From: CAZJHX01 sp964545715
Lineage (GTDB): Bacteria > Myxococcota_A > UBA9042 > GCA-2863065
Reading direction: 5' to 3'
Assembly: GCA_964545715.1 (NCBI GenBank)
Contig: CAZJHX010000093.1
Span: 1 to 41,583, forward strand
DNA length: 41,583 nucleotides
The translations under genes and the position numbers were made by a program. Positions 8,529 through 18,261 of this stretch are shown here, in pieces (the first letter of the stretch is position 1; every line of letters begins with the position of its first letter). The notes below the pieces were generated by a model, which saw only the letters and a program-made list of their open reading frames with translations, was not told the origin of the DNA and made no database searches.

Positions 8529-8556
8529 GCCCGCGTCACAGCGGGATCACGCGGGC
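8529..8556 (-). terminator. Terminator-like inverted repeat at the end of the IgGFc-type gene
   Basis: GCCCGCGT (8529-8536) and ACGCGGGC (8549-8556) form a perfect eight-base stem with a 12-base loop, starting within the stop codon of the IgGFc-binding-type gene. No T-tract follows, so it would be an atypical intrinsic terminator or a 3'-end stabiliser. A direct repeat GGATCACGC overlaps it (8522-8530 and 8544-8552, 22 bases apart). Confidence 0.35.
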
Positions 8557-10583
8557 TACTGGGCTTCGAGATTCAGCCCGCCCGGGTAGGCGTAGCTGAC
8601 GTCGCAGTCGTACCCGTATGCGGTCACGCCCACCGTGCTGGACGCTTCGATGCGGTGGACCCCGGGCACGACCTCGACGGTGTGCACGTTCCAGGTCGTC
8701 AGGCCCAACGGCTGGTCAGGCAGCTCGATCGCCTCGCCGTCGATCGAAATCGTGGTGCCGCTTTGGTAGCTGAAGTTGAGGAAGTGCTCGCGATAGTTCT
8801 CGGGCGTCAGCACGTTGTAGTCCTTGCGGTACTGGATCGTGCCGGTCGACAACGTAAACGCCGGGTCGCCGATGCCTGTCTGGCCTTCGCCCTGCTGGCA
8901 CTCGGGGTCCGGGATGAAGCCCTCGTAGTTGGAGCTCTTGAGATAGTGCCCGACGCTGATCGGCCCGGTCGCCACGATGAAGAAGTTCTCCGCCGACTCA
9001 AACTCCACGTACTCGCCCTTGTTCAGCGTGATGCCGTTGACGCTGGCCTGTGGTGGGTCCGTCTGGATGACCGTCTGGTTGGCGCCGCTCATGATGCGCC
9101 ACACGTCCGTCTGCGTGTCGGAGCGCGGCACAAAGCGGTCGGCTACGTACTGCGTGCCCCACGTGTCCAGCGGGAAGAGCTGCTGCTCGATGTGGTCGCA
9201 GAAGTCCGTGCCCTGGAACTTGCCCTTGGAGATCTTCAGCGGGATGTTGGCGCACTCGTGACCCGCAAAGACATTCACGCGCTTGCTGGACGTGATGCGG
9301 GTCCCGGTCAGATCCGGTCCGGACTGGCCACCGCCCGTCTCCAGATTGAGGACCTCGCCGTACTGCAGCGTGAACTCGTTGGACGCAAACGGCGTCAGCG
9401 GGCCGAACTGGTCGCTGTGCTCGATCAGCGACGTCGGGAAGACCGTCACCACGGTCTCGCCCTTCTCGATGGCCACAATCGCCACAAACCCGTGCAGTGG
9501 CACGTTGCCCGTAAAGCCGTCGGCCTGTCGCTGCGGCCACGACAGCGCGTAGAACTCTTTGCCCGCCGAGTTGGCCGGCAGCAGCAGCGACGCATCGTTG
9601 GAGAAGACCCCGTCCGCGTTGAGCGGGTTGAACTGGTGCACGGTCACGGGCCCCGACGTGCGCAGCCGGAAGCTGTGCGGCACCTGCTGGCTGCCGTTGA
9701 GGTCGTATCCCTTGGGAATCGTAAACGTGCGCTGCTGTTTGGGCTGCACCACGTTGTCGTCCAGCGGCACGTCCACGCCCTCGGCCATGTTGGTGATCGT
9801 CACCGTGACCGGCGTGTCCTCGCTGACGTTTGAGACGACCGCGGCCACAGCCTGGAACTGGCCGCCCTCGATGTTGTCCAGGTCGGTGACCCAGTACTCG
9901 CAGCCGATGTAGGTGTTCTCCTTGATGTTGGCCGCGCACGCGGTCAGGCACTTGGCGTTTTTGCAGATGCCGCCCTCGCCGCAGACCTCGACCACCTCGA
10001 ATCCGGCGCCGTCGTCGGTGCACTTTTCGACCGCCGTGACGCCCTTGCAGCGCGCGTTGCCGGGGTAACACACCAGGTTCTGGCAGGTGCCGTCCAGGCA
10101 CACCGGGTTGTCCACGTCGCAGAAGACGTGCTCCACGTTGGTGCCGGTGTTGTCACAGACCTCCATGCTCGTCGCGTCGAAGCAGGTGCCGAGCGACTCG
10201 TTGGGGGTGCACGTCAATAGTTTGCAGCTGCCGCCCGCGCAGACGGTGCCGGCGGTGCAGGCGGCCAGCGTCCAGCCGTTGCCCTCGGCGTTGCACGTTT
10301 TTGCCTGGTTCTTGGATTCGCATTTCTTTTCGCCGGCCACGCAAAAAATCGGAAGGCCGCCGGTGTCCCCGGTGTCGCCGGTGTCGTCGCCGGTGGTTGC
10401 GACCCCGGTGTCCGTCGTGGTGTCGTCGCCCGTCTCGTCGCCGGGCTCACCGCCGGTGTCCGTCTGCGCCACGACAACTTCGTCAAACGCTTTTGGGTCT
10501 TCTTTGTCCGTCGCGTCGCCACACGCGCCCAGGACCGTGATTACAAGAAGGCCGATCCACATTCGGCTCGCTCGTGCTTCCAC
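8556..10583 (-). CDS. IgGFc-binding-domain lipoprotein with Cys-rich N-terminal region
   Basis: The 675-residue protein begins with a lipoprotein signal: a basic start, WIGLLVITVLGAC, and a lipidated Cys near residue 21. A Thr-Gly-Asp linker comes next (about 35-75), then Cys-rich modules (GEKKCESKNQAKTC, CVDGTC-like pairs) to about residue 215. The remaining 450 residues resemble the IgGFc_binding domain: CEYWVTDLDN, VAAVVSNVSEDTPVTVTI, VTVHQFNPLN, SNDASLLLPAN, and the later strand series around GHYLKSSNYEGFIPDP. In myxobacteria such proteins are surface lipoproteins presumed to bind glycoproteins or polymers. I chose GTG 10583, which has GAGG at the right distance and supplies a positive n-region. 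ATG 10562, directly at the hydrophobic core, is the alternative. The frame stays open further upstream but runs through the divergent promoter region. Confidence 0.88.
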   Translation of the reverse strand: MEARASRMWIGLLVITVLGACGDATDKEDPKAFDEVVVAQTDTGGEPGDETGDDTTTDTGVATTGDDTGDTGDTGGLPIFCVAGEKKCESKNQAKTCNAEGNGWTLAACTAGTVCAGGSCKLLTCTPNESLGTCFDATSMEVCDNTGTNVEHVFCDVDNPVCLDGTCQNLVCYPGNARCKGVTAVEKCTDDGAGFEVVEVCGEGGICKNAKCLTACAANIKENTYIGCEYWVTDLDNIEGGQFQAVAAVVSNVSEDTPVTVTITNMAEGVDVPLDDNVVQPKQQRTFTIPKGYDLNGSQQVPHSFRLRTSGPVTVHQFNPLNADGVFSNDASLLLPANSAGKEFYALSWPQRQADGFTGNVPLHGFVAIVAIEKGETVVTVFPTSLIEHSDQFGPLTPFASNEFTLQYGEVLNLETGGGQSGPDLTGTRITSSKRVNVFAGHECANIPLKISKGKFQGTDFCDHIEQQLFPLDTWGTQYVADRFVPRSDTQTDVWRIMSGANQTVIQTDPPQASVNGITLNKGEYVEFESAENFFIVATGPISVGHYLKSSNYEGFIPDPECQQGEGQTGIGDPAFTLSTGTIQYRKDYNVLTPENYREHFLNFSYQSGTTISIDGEAIELPDQPLGLTTWNVHTVEVVPGVHRIEASSTVGVTAYGYDCDVSYAYPGGLNLEAQ

Positions 10584-10691
10584 TCTCACCTCTACAACAA
10601 CCGCAACAATCGCGGCACCATAGCATATCAGGCCGCTGAAATCACTCGTGAAATGGCCTTTGGTCCTGCCTTTGTACCACCCCGGCTCCGC

Positions 10692-10721
10692 TGGAGATCT
10701 CACAGCCTGCGCGTGTATACT
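10692..10721 (+). promoter_or_regulatory. Candidate promoter for the giant Cys-rich lipoprotein gene
   Basis: TGGAGA (10692-10697), 18 bases, then TATACT (10716-10721) fit a sigma70-type promoter in the 184-base gap between two divergent surface-protein genes. The predicted transcript would start about 40 bases before the ATG at 10768, which has GGAGGAG at 10757-10763. I found no equally good promoter in the opposite direction. Confidence 0.4.
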
Positions 10722-10767
10722 CCGCGCTCGAAGAGGTTGTCCGTTTCCAGTTAATTGGAGGAGTCGC

Positions 10768-13700
10768 ATGAGGTCTGTAGCGGCCCGGTTTGCGTGTGTT
10801 GTCGTGTTGCTCGTCACCGCGCTCGGTTGCTCGGATGGTCCGTTGGACGCTGATGCCGTCACGGTGTCACCACAGTCGCAGCTGCGCAGTGTGCAGGGTG
10901 CTGTGGATACCCCGACCATCGACTGTGTGTCCCCGGCCAACTTTCACACGGTTGTGCTCGGCAGCGGCCAGACGGTGGCCGCGGTGGAGGTGACCTGGAC
11001 CTCCAACGTGGAAGCGGAGCTGGCGGGCGGCAGCGTCTCGGTCACGGCCTTTGACAACAGCCTGCCGGTTGCGTCGACGCAGGCGGCCGCCCCATTTGGC
11101 TTGGAGCTGGTTTACGGTGAGCACCTGATCGTGCTCGAGATCGTGGACGAGACGGACGGCCAGCCGTTCTCCAACCCCGAGGCGCGGTGCTCGATTCACG
11201 TGCGCGTCAGCCGGCCGTGCATCGACGCTGCGGACTGCGACGACGACTACTTCTGCAACACGACGAGCTGCGCCCCGGGCGCGGACGGCACCCAGGTCTG
11301 CAACTTCGGGCCGCCTCCGATCCCCGGCTGCTGCACGGCGGACATCGAGTGCGGCGGGCAGGCGGTCTGCGACGAGCTGACCCACACGTGCGTGTCGTGC
11401 ACCGCGGACGCCCACTGCGACGACGGCAACGGCTGCACCACCGACAGCTGCCAGGCCGGCGCCTGCAAATTTGTCAAAGACGACCCGGACTGCTGCGACT
11501 GCGGCATCGTGGATGTCGAGCCCATCGCTCAGCAGTGCGGCAGCGGCGGCGTGTGCAACGAGGTCAGCTGCAACTGCGGTGCGAACCAGTGCAGCTACAC
11601 GCCCATCGACAACCCGGCCGGCAAGTGCTGCGAGACGGGCGACCACGCGATCTGCGACGACGGCGACCCGTGCACCGACGACTCCTGCGTGGCAAACGTC
11701 TGCCGCAACATCGAGGCCCTGGGCGCGATCGGCTGCTGTACGACGGATGCGGAGTGCAACGACGGTAACGCCTGCACCGTGGACGGCTGCGACGTGAACA
11801 CGGACACGTGCGTGCACACCAAGCTCGACGACCCGACCTGCTGCACGACCAACGAAGACTGCGACGACGGCGACGTGACTACCTGGGACACGTGCGTGAC
11901 CTGGCAGTGCGTCTACACCGACAACTTCAACTGGTGCGAGCTGCCCGAGGTCAGCGCCATCGTCATCAACGAGCTGATGATCAATCCGGGCGCCGTCGGC
12001 GACTCCGAGGGCGAGTGGATCGAGCTTTACAACACGAGCGACTCGGCGGTCGACCTGGACGGGTGGGCGCTGACGGGCATCGAGGCGGACGCGGTCACGG
12101 CCATCCTGATCGGTGTGGTCGTCGAGCCGGGCGGCTACGCGGTGCTGTGCAACAACTCCGACTCGGCGACCAACGGCGGCGTGGCGTGCGACTTCCAGTA
12201 CGACCCGGCCTATCAGCTGTCGAACTCGGGCGACTCGGTTGTGCTGAAGAGCCCGGCCAATGAGACCCACGACGAGGTCAACTTCGACGGCGGGCCCAAC
12301 TTCCCCAACCCAACGGGCGCCAGCATCTCTCTGGTCAACCCGCAGAACGACAACGATGTCGGCGGCTCCTGGAAGACGTCGCTGGCCACGGTCGAGGGCC
12401 TTACGGACAAAGGCACGCCCGGTCAGGAGAACCTGGACGTCTTCCAGATCTTCGAGATGGTGCAGTGCCACGAGCAGCCCAACGACGACGCGTGCACGGT
12501 GGACACCTGCGTGGGCAACACGTGCGCCCACATCGCCATCGATGGCTGCTGCAACACGGGGCTCGACTGCGCCAAGCCGACGCTGTGCCACGTGCCCGAA
12601 TGCGTGGACCACGCCTGCGAGTTCACGTTTTTGCCGCCACCCGACTGCTGCCTGGTCGATGACGAGTGCAACGATGGGCTGGCGTGCACGCTGGACAAGT
12701 GCATCTCGGGTGGCTGCGCGCATGGTCCGGACCCGGACTTTGTCGGCGGCGAGTGCTGCCTGACCAGCGCCGACTGCAGCGGCGCGACCAACACGTGCCT
12801 GACCGTGGAGTGCGACGAGGAGACGCACTCCTGCAACCCGCCGAGCCTGATCGCGGGCCCCGGTTGCTGCACCCAGGACACCTATCCCGACCCGGCGCAA
12901 GGCGGGGAGTGCGACGACGGCGATCCGTCCACCGTCGATACGTGCAAGGACTTCAACTGCCTGTCGATCCCGGACCCGAATTACTGCGACGCCCAGCCCG
13001 GGCAGGTCGGCGCCAACAACTGTCACCTGGACGGCAACCCGTGCACGGACGACTCCTGCGACCTGGCCACCAAGACGTGCTTGTTCAACCCGGTGCCGGA
13101 CTGCTGCTCACAGCACGCAGACTGCTTCGACGGCGACCCGTGCACCCAGGACACGTGCAACCCCAAAACGGGCGCGTGCGCGTTTATCCCGATTCAGGAC
13201 TGCTGCTTTGCCAGCACCGAGGCGGCGGACTGCGACGACGCCAACCCGTGCACTGAGGACTTCTGCGCCAACCTCCAGCCGCTTGCCGGGACGCCGGGTG
13301 AGTCCTGGGGCCAGTGCCGCAACGTGAAGTCGGACCCCGCGTGCTGCAACTCCAACATCGAGTGCAGCGACGGCAACGTGTGCACTCAGGACCAGTGTGA
13401 TCTGACGACCAACACGTGCACCCAGACGGCGCTGGCGCTGCCGGGGGGCAAGCTGTGCTGCGATCCGCTGAGCACGACCAAGTCTATCTCGGATCAGTGC
13501 GATGACGGCAATAACTGCACGACGGCGACGTGCGCCAACAACAGCTGCCAGTTTGAGGCCGTGCCGCCCAACCAGTTCGGCTCGTGCTGTGACCTCAACG
13601 CACCGGGTGCGTCGTCCGAGGCGGTCCAGTGCAGCGACAACAACGAGTGCACGCTGGACAAGTGCATCTTCGGGCGCTGCCGCAGCGTGGTCCAGGGCGG

Positions 13701-16700
13701 CAACGACTGCTGTGACACGGACAGCGACTGCGACGACAACGATCAGTGCACCACGGATGCGTGCGTGACGATCATCGGCACCAAGGTGTGCTCCAACATC
13801 CCGGTGGAGTGCGATGACGGCAAGTATTGCAACGGAGAGGAAGAGTGCTTGAAGGGCTTTGGCTGCTTCCCCAAGGCGGGCAGCGAGCCATCGCTGGACG
13901 ACGGGATCAGCTGCACCGTGGGCTTCTGTGATGAGGCCAGCGACCAGGTTCAGTTCTTCCCCGATGACTCTCTGTGCGACGACAAGCTGTACTGCAACGG
14001 GCTGGAGAGCTGCTCGGTGCAGGACGGCGGCTGCCTGGATGGGCCGGCTCCCGCGGGACCGGACGACGGCGTCGACTGCACGATCAACGTGTGCAACGAG
14101 GACACCGACAGCTTTGAGGTGACTGCTGACGACGACCTGTGCGACGACGGCCAGGAGTGCACCGGCATCGAGAAGTGCGATCTGAACGCCGGCTGTCTGC
14201 CGGGTGAGGGCGGCGTGGCGATCGACGACGGCATCTCGTGCACGGTCGATCAGTGTCTCCCGGACGGCACGACGGCGCACACGCCCGACAACAGCTTGTG
14301 CAACGACAACCTGGGCTGCACCACCGATACCTGCGACACCGAGACCGACTGCGGGAACGTCCTGGCCCCGGGCTTCTGCTTGATTGCGGGCGTCTGCTAC
14401 GCGCCGGGCGCTACCAACCCGTTGAACGGCTGCGAGCTGTGCGACCCGGCCGTGTCCACCACCGACTGGACCCTGAAGGGCGCCAAGTCCGAGGAGTGCA
14501 ACGGGCTGGACGACGACTGCGATGGCGAGATCGACGAGGACATCGAGGGCGATCCGCTCGTACAGCCGTGCGAAAACGCGTGCGGCGAGAAGGGCATCGA
14601 GGTGTGCAAGAGCGGCGGCTATGACGCCTGCACCGCGCCCGAGCTGGAGGAGATCTGCAACGACAACCTCGACAACGACTGTGACGGGATCACGGACGGA
14701 CCGGACTGCGGCAAGCCCGGCGTCGGCGGCGCAGAGGTCACGTTTGGCGCGACGTTGGGCCAGGTGTCCAACGTGGTCGTCGACAACGGCGACGGCACGT
14801 ATACGACGGTCATCGGTGACCTCGCCAACCCCAACAACAGCGGCGCGGTCTTTGCGGACGCGTACGGCAAGCAGTCGGCCAACGCGTCGTACAGCGTGAA
14901 CGCGGCGGCGACGGCGGTGATCGAGGTCATCGCCATGCGCGACGAGCTGTTCATCGACAAAGCGCAGGCGCGCCTGGCGGTGCAGGTCACGGACGCGTTC
15001 AGCCGTCCGGTGAAGACCGGCACCGTGGTCACGGGCGAGTTCACGGGCGCGGGCGTGCCGCCGGGTGCGCAGGCATCGTGCACCACGGATCCGGTCGGGC
15101 GCTGCGTCATCATCTGGAGCGCACCCGCGGCTGCGTTTGACACCGAGCAGTCCATCATGGCCACCGTCAGCGTCGGGGCGCAGAGTCAGCCGGCCATTCC
15201 TATCGCGGTCGTGAAGGCTGCGCAGCCCGTCGCTATCGCGGCGAAAGAGGTCGGGATTCAGCTGCCGCAGTCGCCGCTCTTCCCGGGCGCCACGTTCCAG
15301 GTGCCGGTGTACATCAACTCGGGCGGCGCGCCGACCGCGGGCTACAACATCCACCTGTTCTTCAACAAGGTGCAGCTCAACGCGACGGCTGTGACCGCGG
15401 GCGCCTGCACGGCTTTCCCGGCGCCGCTGAGCAACCTGACGACGGACGCCAACGTCACGGGGTCGCTGACCTTCAACGCGATCAAGCTGAACGATGATCC
15501 GTGCATCACGGGTGACAAGGTGCACGTGGCCAACGTGACGTTCACGGTGCAGGACGGCCTGGTGCCGGACGATCCGAGCAACACGGCGGAGATCACGTGC
15601 AAGTGCTTCAACGTGTTCGATGCCAACTTGATCAACCTGTGCAACGACACGCCATGCAGTGTCGGCGGTGGCAGCGCGGCTGACGCCCCGGGAGAGGTCG
15701 CGACGTGGTCCAACAAGATCATGGGCATCTTCGCGCGCAACCCGGACGCGCAGTTGTTGAACTGGGCGCCGCTGACCGACGCGGCGGACTCGGTGCAGCT
15801 CAAGGTCACCGCGTATCACCGCGACTTCAGCGTGGCGGACGTGGCCAGTGACTCCAAGACGGGCTACGGCAGCACCGATCCGGGTGTCGCCACGGTGGGG
15901 CCGGGCGGTCAGGTCACGATCGCGGGCGCCCCGGGCGAGTCCACCATCGCGGTGAGCTACGGCGGCTCCGTCTCGACGACCCACGTACGGGTGCTTGTCC
16001 CGACGCCGCTGAACGTCAAGCTGTCAGACGACACGTTGCAGCCGATCAAGGACGCGATCACGCCGGTCGGAGCACAGCTGCGACAGCGCTCGAAGTTGGT
16101 GCTGGAGAGCGGCTTCAACGAGGGCGGCGACGATCTCTGGGTGCAGGACCACACGCCCAAGTTCCTGAACGCTGCGCAGGTCTCACTGCCGGGCGCGCTG
16201 TCGCTGGACGTCGGCAAGCAGTCGATCTTCGGCGCGACGCCGGGCAGCTACGACGTGACGATCAAGTCACCGACTGGCAACACGGTCGGTACGGCGCCGC
16301 TGTCGGTGAGCGCGTCCCCGCCGGCTACATGCACCGGCCTCCAGGTCATCGCCCCTTGCGATGTGGCGATCACGAAGCTGTCTGACGCGCCGGTGACCAA
16401 CGGCACGACGGTCGTGACGGCCACGGTCAGCGCCTACATGAACAAGTACCAGCAGACCTGTCAGGCGCAGGTGTACGCGCAGTACGACGATGGTTCGCGT
16501 CAGCTGATCACGGGCACTGTGGGCGTGAAGTTCTCGTCGGCTGAGCCGGCGCTGATCAAGTCGTCGAACAGTGGTCTGCTGACGGCGCTTGGCCCCGGTC
16601 AGGTGAACATCCAGGCGATCTGGGAGCTGGAGGGCAAGACGCTGTGCGCGGGCCAGGCGCCTGTGGTGGTTGACCTGCCTGCGGCGACCAGCTCGAGCTG

Positions 16701-18261
16701 TCAGCCGGCCAACATCAAGCTGGCACAGAGCGCGGGCGATCCGGCTGCCACGATCAAGGGGCTGTCGACCTCTCAGCAGCTGAAGGTGCTGGTGAACTAC
16801 GCGGACGGCACCACGATCGACTTCTCCGACCATCCGTCCGTTGCGTTTGCGGTCGAGGCCGGCGGCGGCGGGATCGTGTCCGTCACGCCCACCGGGCTGG
16901 TGCAGTCCACCGGCGGCGGCTCGGGCGCAGCGAAAGTGAACTGCTCTGTCGGGCTGTATCCGGAGCTGGGCGACGCCCCGGTCAACGTGGAGGTCGTCAG
17001 CGCCGGCGGCATCACGGGTGACGTCTACGAGCCGTACACGCCAACGCCGCCGCGGGTGACCGATCACACGCTCAGCTACATCGAGGGGACGACCACGCGC
17101 CAAGACGGCAACTTCGAGGTCACGCTGGCGTTCACGGACGGCAGCACGGCGGACATCACGCAGAACCCGGCGCTGGTCATCGAGACGATCCTCTCGGGCA
17201 CGAGCATTCCGCTGGAGGGGGTGGTGACCTTTGATAAGGCGACCAAGCGGGCGCTGCCGGGCACGCCGGGCAACGTGGACGTCACCTTTACGTTTGCCGG
17301 CAAGACCGACCAGATCGTGGGCTTCAAGGTGGACAGCAACAACGAGGGGATCGTGCTGCTGACGCCGCTGGATGTGGGGACGACGTTCACCGGGATCAAG
17401 GACACCGGCACGATGGTCGTGAAGGCGTGGGGCCTGTTCAACGACGGCACGCGCCGCCGCTTCTTCGACAGCAGGTACATCAGCGGGCTGCTGCAATTCG
17501 GCTCGACGGTGCCGTCCGCGGCGACTATCAACATCGCGGGTGTCGCCACGATTCACGGCAACAAGTCCACGGTGTTCACCATCGACCTCAACGAGTCCAA
17601 GGACAGCGGCAGCCCGTACGATCCGCCGGCCGAGTACGGTGTGGACTGCAACCTGGCGGCCGGCTGCGGCGACTTTGACCTGGGCGATACGGTCGGTCTG
17701 GCGTTCAAGGATCGCGAGCCCGGTGAGGTCTTTACCCTGGAGGGTCGCGCCAACACGTGCGGCAACGACCTGGCGGCGTTTGATGTGGAGCTCAGCCACG
17801 ACAAGGCGGTGCTGGACGTGCTGGAGCTGGCGGACGTGGAGTTCATCGGCGCGGCGGTCGGCGGCGTGTGCAACGCCAACCCGCTCAGCGAGCCGGGCAA
17901 CATCCTGATCAACTGCGTGTCGATGGGTCCGGACGCCCCGGTCAACGGCAACAACATCAAGCTGTTCACGGTGAAGTACAAGGGCCTGAAGGCGGGTGAC
18001 GGGATCAGCGAGATGGCGGGCATCGTCAAGTCGATCATCACGGTCTTCGACGGCTTCACAGTGCCTATTGGGCCGTTGACACCGCGGCCGATCATCGCCG
18101 GCGCAGGTGACCTGGATCCGCAGTGCCCGGGCGGCGAGCTCGAGGGCGACGCAGACGGCAACTGTGTGGTCAACGCGGCCGACGTGCTCTACATCCGGCA
18201 GGTGTTGGCGGGTCAGCGCGAGGACGTGCGGGTCTTCACGCTCGAAGACGCCCTCCGCTAG
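10768..18261 (+). CDS. Giant lipoprotein: Cys-rich repeats, lamin-tail, MopE-like, Ig-like, two cohesin-like and a dockerin-like segment
   Basis: The protein is 2497 residues. The signal MRSVAARFACVVVLLVTALGC gives a lipidated Cys, and GGAGGAG just upstream fixes the start. Domains in order: an N-terminal beta domain; Cys-rich repeats of the type CDDGDPCTDDSC from about 149; a lamin-tail domain (about 395-548, INELMINPG, GEWIELYNTSD); further Cys repeats to about 1210; a MopE-like motif (about 1242-1315, CNGLDDDCDGEIDED and DNDCDGITDG); a Big_1-like Ig domain (about 1321-1488); a cohesin-like domain (about 1491-1631); several Big_2-like segments; a second cohesin-like domain (about 2291-2441); and a C-terminal dockerin-like stretch (GDADGNCVVNAADVLYIRQ) ending in FTLEDALR. 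It should be a very long, disulfide- and calcium-stabilised rod anchored in the outer membrane. Its stop codon shares CTAG with the convergent lipoprotein gene. Confidence 0.9.
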   Translation: MRSVAARFACVVVLLVTALGCSDGPLDADAVTVSPQSQLRSVQGAVDTPTIDCVSPANFHTVVLGSGQTVAAVEVTWTSNVEAELAGGSVSVTAFDNSLPVASTQAAAPFGLELVYGEHLIVLEIVDETDGQPFSNPEARCSIHVRVSRPCIDAADCDDDYFCNTTSCAPGADGTQVCNFGPPPIPGCCTADIECGGQAVCDELTHTCVSCTADAHCDDGNGCTTDSCQAGACKFVKDDPDCCDCGIVDVEPIAQQCGSGGVCNEVSCNCGANQCSYTPIDNPAGKCCETGDHAICDDGDPCTDDSCVANVCRNIEALGAIGCCTTDAECNDGNACTVDGCDVNTDTCVHTKLDDPTCCTTNEDCDDGDVTTWDTCVTWQCVYTDNFNWCELPEVSAIVINELMINPGAVGDSEGEWIELYNTSDSAVDLDGWALTGIEADAVTAILIGVVVEPGGYAVLCNNSDSATNGGVACDFQYDPAYQLSNSGDSVVLKSPANETHDEVNFDGGPNFPNPTGASISLVNPQNDNDVGGSWKTSLATVEGLTDKGTPGQENLDVFQIFEMVQCHEQPNDDACTVDTCVGNTCAHIAIDGCCNTGLDCAKPTLCHVPECVDHACEFTFLPPPDCCLVDDECNDGLACTLDKCISGGCAHGPDPDFVGGECCLTSADCSGATNTCLTVECDEETHSCNPPSLIAGPGCCTQDTYPDPAQGGECDDGDPSTVDTCKDFNCLSIPDPNYCDAQPGQVGANNCHLDGNPCTDDSCDLATKTCLFNPVPDCCSQHADCFDGDPCTQDTCNPKTGACAFIPIQDCCFASTEAADCDDANPCTEDFCANLQPLAGTPGESWGQCRNVKSDPACCNSNIECSDGNVCTQDQCDLTTNTCTQTALALPGGKLCCDPLSTTKSISDQCDDGNNCTTATCANNSCQFEAVPPNQFGSCCDLNAPGASSEAVQCSDNNECTLDKCIFGRCRSVVQGGNDCCDTDSDCDDNDQCTTDACVTIIGTKVCSNIPVECDDGKYCNGEEECLKGFGCFPKAGSEPSLDDGISCTVGFCDEASDQVQFFPDDSLCDDKLYCNGLESCSVQDGGCLDGPAPAGPDDGVDCTINVCNEDTDSFEVTADDDLCDDGQECTGIEKCDLNAGCLPGEGGVAIDDGISCTVDQCLPDGTTAHTPDNSLCNDNLGCTTDTCDTETDCGNVLAPGFCLIAGVCYAPGATNPLNGCELCDPAVSTTDWTLKGAKSEECNGLDDDCDGEIDEDIEGDPLVQPCENACGEKGIEVCKSGGYDACTAPELEEICNDNLDNDCDGITDGPDCGKPGVGGAEVTFGATLGQVSNVVVDNGDGTYTTVIGDLANPNNSGAVFADAYGKQSANASYSVNAAATAVIEVIAMRDELFIDKAQARLAVQVTDAFSRPVKTGTVVTGEFTGAGVPPGAQASCTTDPVGRCVIIWSAPAAAFDTEQSIMATVSVGAQSQPAIPIAVVKAAQPVAIAAKEVGIQLPQSPLFPGATFQVPVYINSGGAPTAGYNIHLFFNKVQLNATAVTAGACTAFPAPLSNLTTDANVTGSLTFNAIKLNDDPCITGDKVHVANVTFTVQDGLVPDDPSNTAEITCKCFNVFDANLINLCNDTPCSVGGGSAADAPGEVATWSNKIMGIFARNPDAQLLNWAPLTDAADSVQLKVTAYHRDFSVADVASDSKTGYGSTDPGVATVGPGGQVTIAGAPGESTIAVSYGGSVSTTHVRVLVPTPLNVKLSDDTLQPIKDAITPVGAQLRQRSKLVLESGFNEGGDDLWVQDHTPKFLNAAQVSLPGALSLDVGKQSIFGATPGSYDVTIKSPTGNTVGTAPLSVSASPPATCTGLQVIAPCDVAITKLSDAPVTNGTTVVTATVSAYMNKYQQTCQAQVYAQYDDGSRQLITGTVGVKFSSAEPALIKSSNSGLLTALGPGQVNIQAIWELEGKTLCAGQAPVVVDLPAATSSSCQPANIKLAQSAGDPAATIKGLSTSQQLKVLVNYADGTTIDFSDHPSVAFAVEAGGGGIVSVTPTGLVQSTGGGSGAAKVNCSVGLYPELGDAPVNVEVVSAGGITGDVYEPYTPTPPRVTDHTLSYIEGTTTRQDGNFEVTLAFTDGSTADITQNPALVIETILSGTSIPLEGVVTFDKATKRALPGTPGNVDVTFTFAGKTDQIVGFKVDSNNEGIVLLTPLDVGTTFTGIKDTGTMVVKAWGLFNDGTRRRFFDSRYISGLLQFGSTVPSAATINIAGVATIHGNKSTVFTIDLNESKDSGSPYDPPAEYGVDCNLAAGCGDFDLGDTVGLAFKDREPGEVFTLEGRANTCGNDLAAFDVELSHDKAVLDVLELADVEFIGAAVGGVCNANPLSEPGNILINCVSMGPDAPVNGNNIKLFTVKYKGLKAGDGISEMAGIVKSIITVFDGFTVPIGPLTPRPIIAGAGDLDPQCPGGELEGDADGNCVVNAADVLYIRQVLAGQREDVRVFTLEDALR
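18235..18260 (+). repeat. Direct repeat copy 1 (FTLEDALR-stop element)
   Basis: These bases encode the last eight residues, FTLEDALR, and the first two stop-codon bases of the giant lipoprotein. A second copy lies at 18836-18861. The 26-base copies differ at three positions, all third codon positions that leave the peptide unchanged. Together they bracket the small convergent lipoprotein gene. Confidence 0.7.

Noticed and set aside
10648..10767. 40-codon upstream extension of the giant lipoprotein
   Set aside because: A lipoprotein signal and a GGAGGAG site begin exactly at ATG 10768, and the extension covers the likely promoter.
11200..14720. Apparent CRISPR-like or tandem DNA repeat in the giant gene
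   Set aside because: The repetition comes from CDDG-type codons; spacing varies and there are no constant repeat/spacer units.
13108..15984. Long open frame on the minus strand opposite the giant lipoprotein
   Set aside because: It is a mirror of the GC-rich plus-strand codon pattern; the product is Arg/Ala/Val-rich without domains, while the plus strand has clear repeats and a signal peptide.
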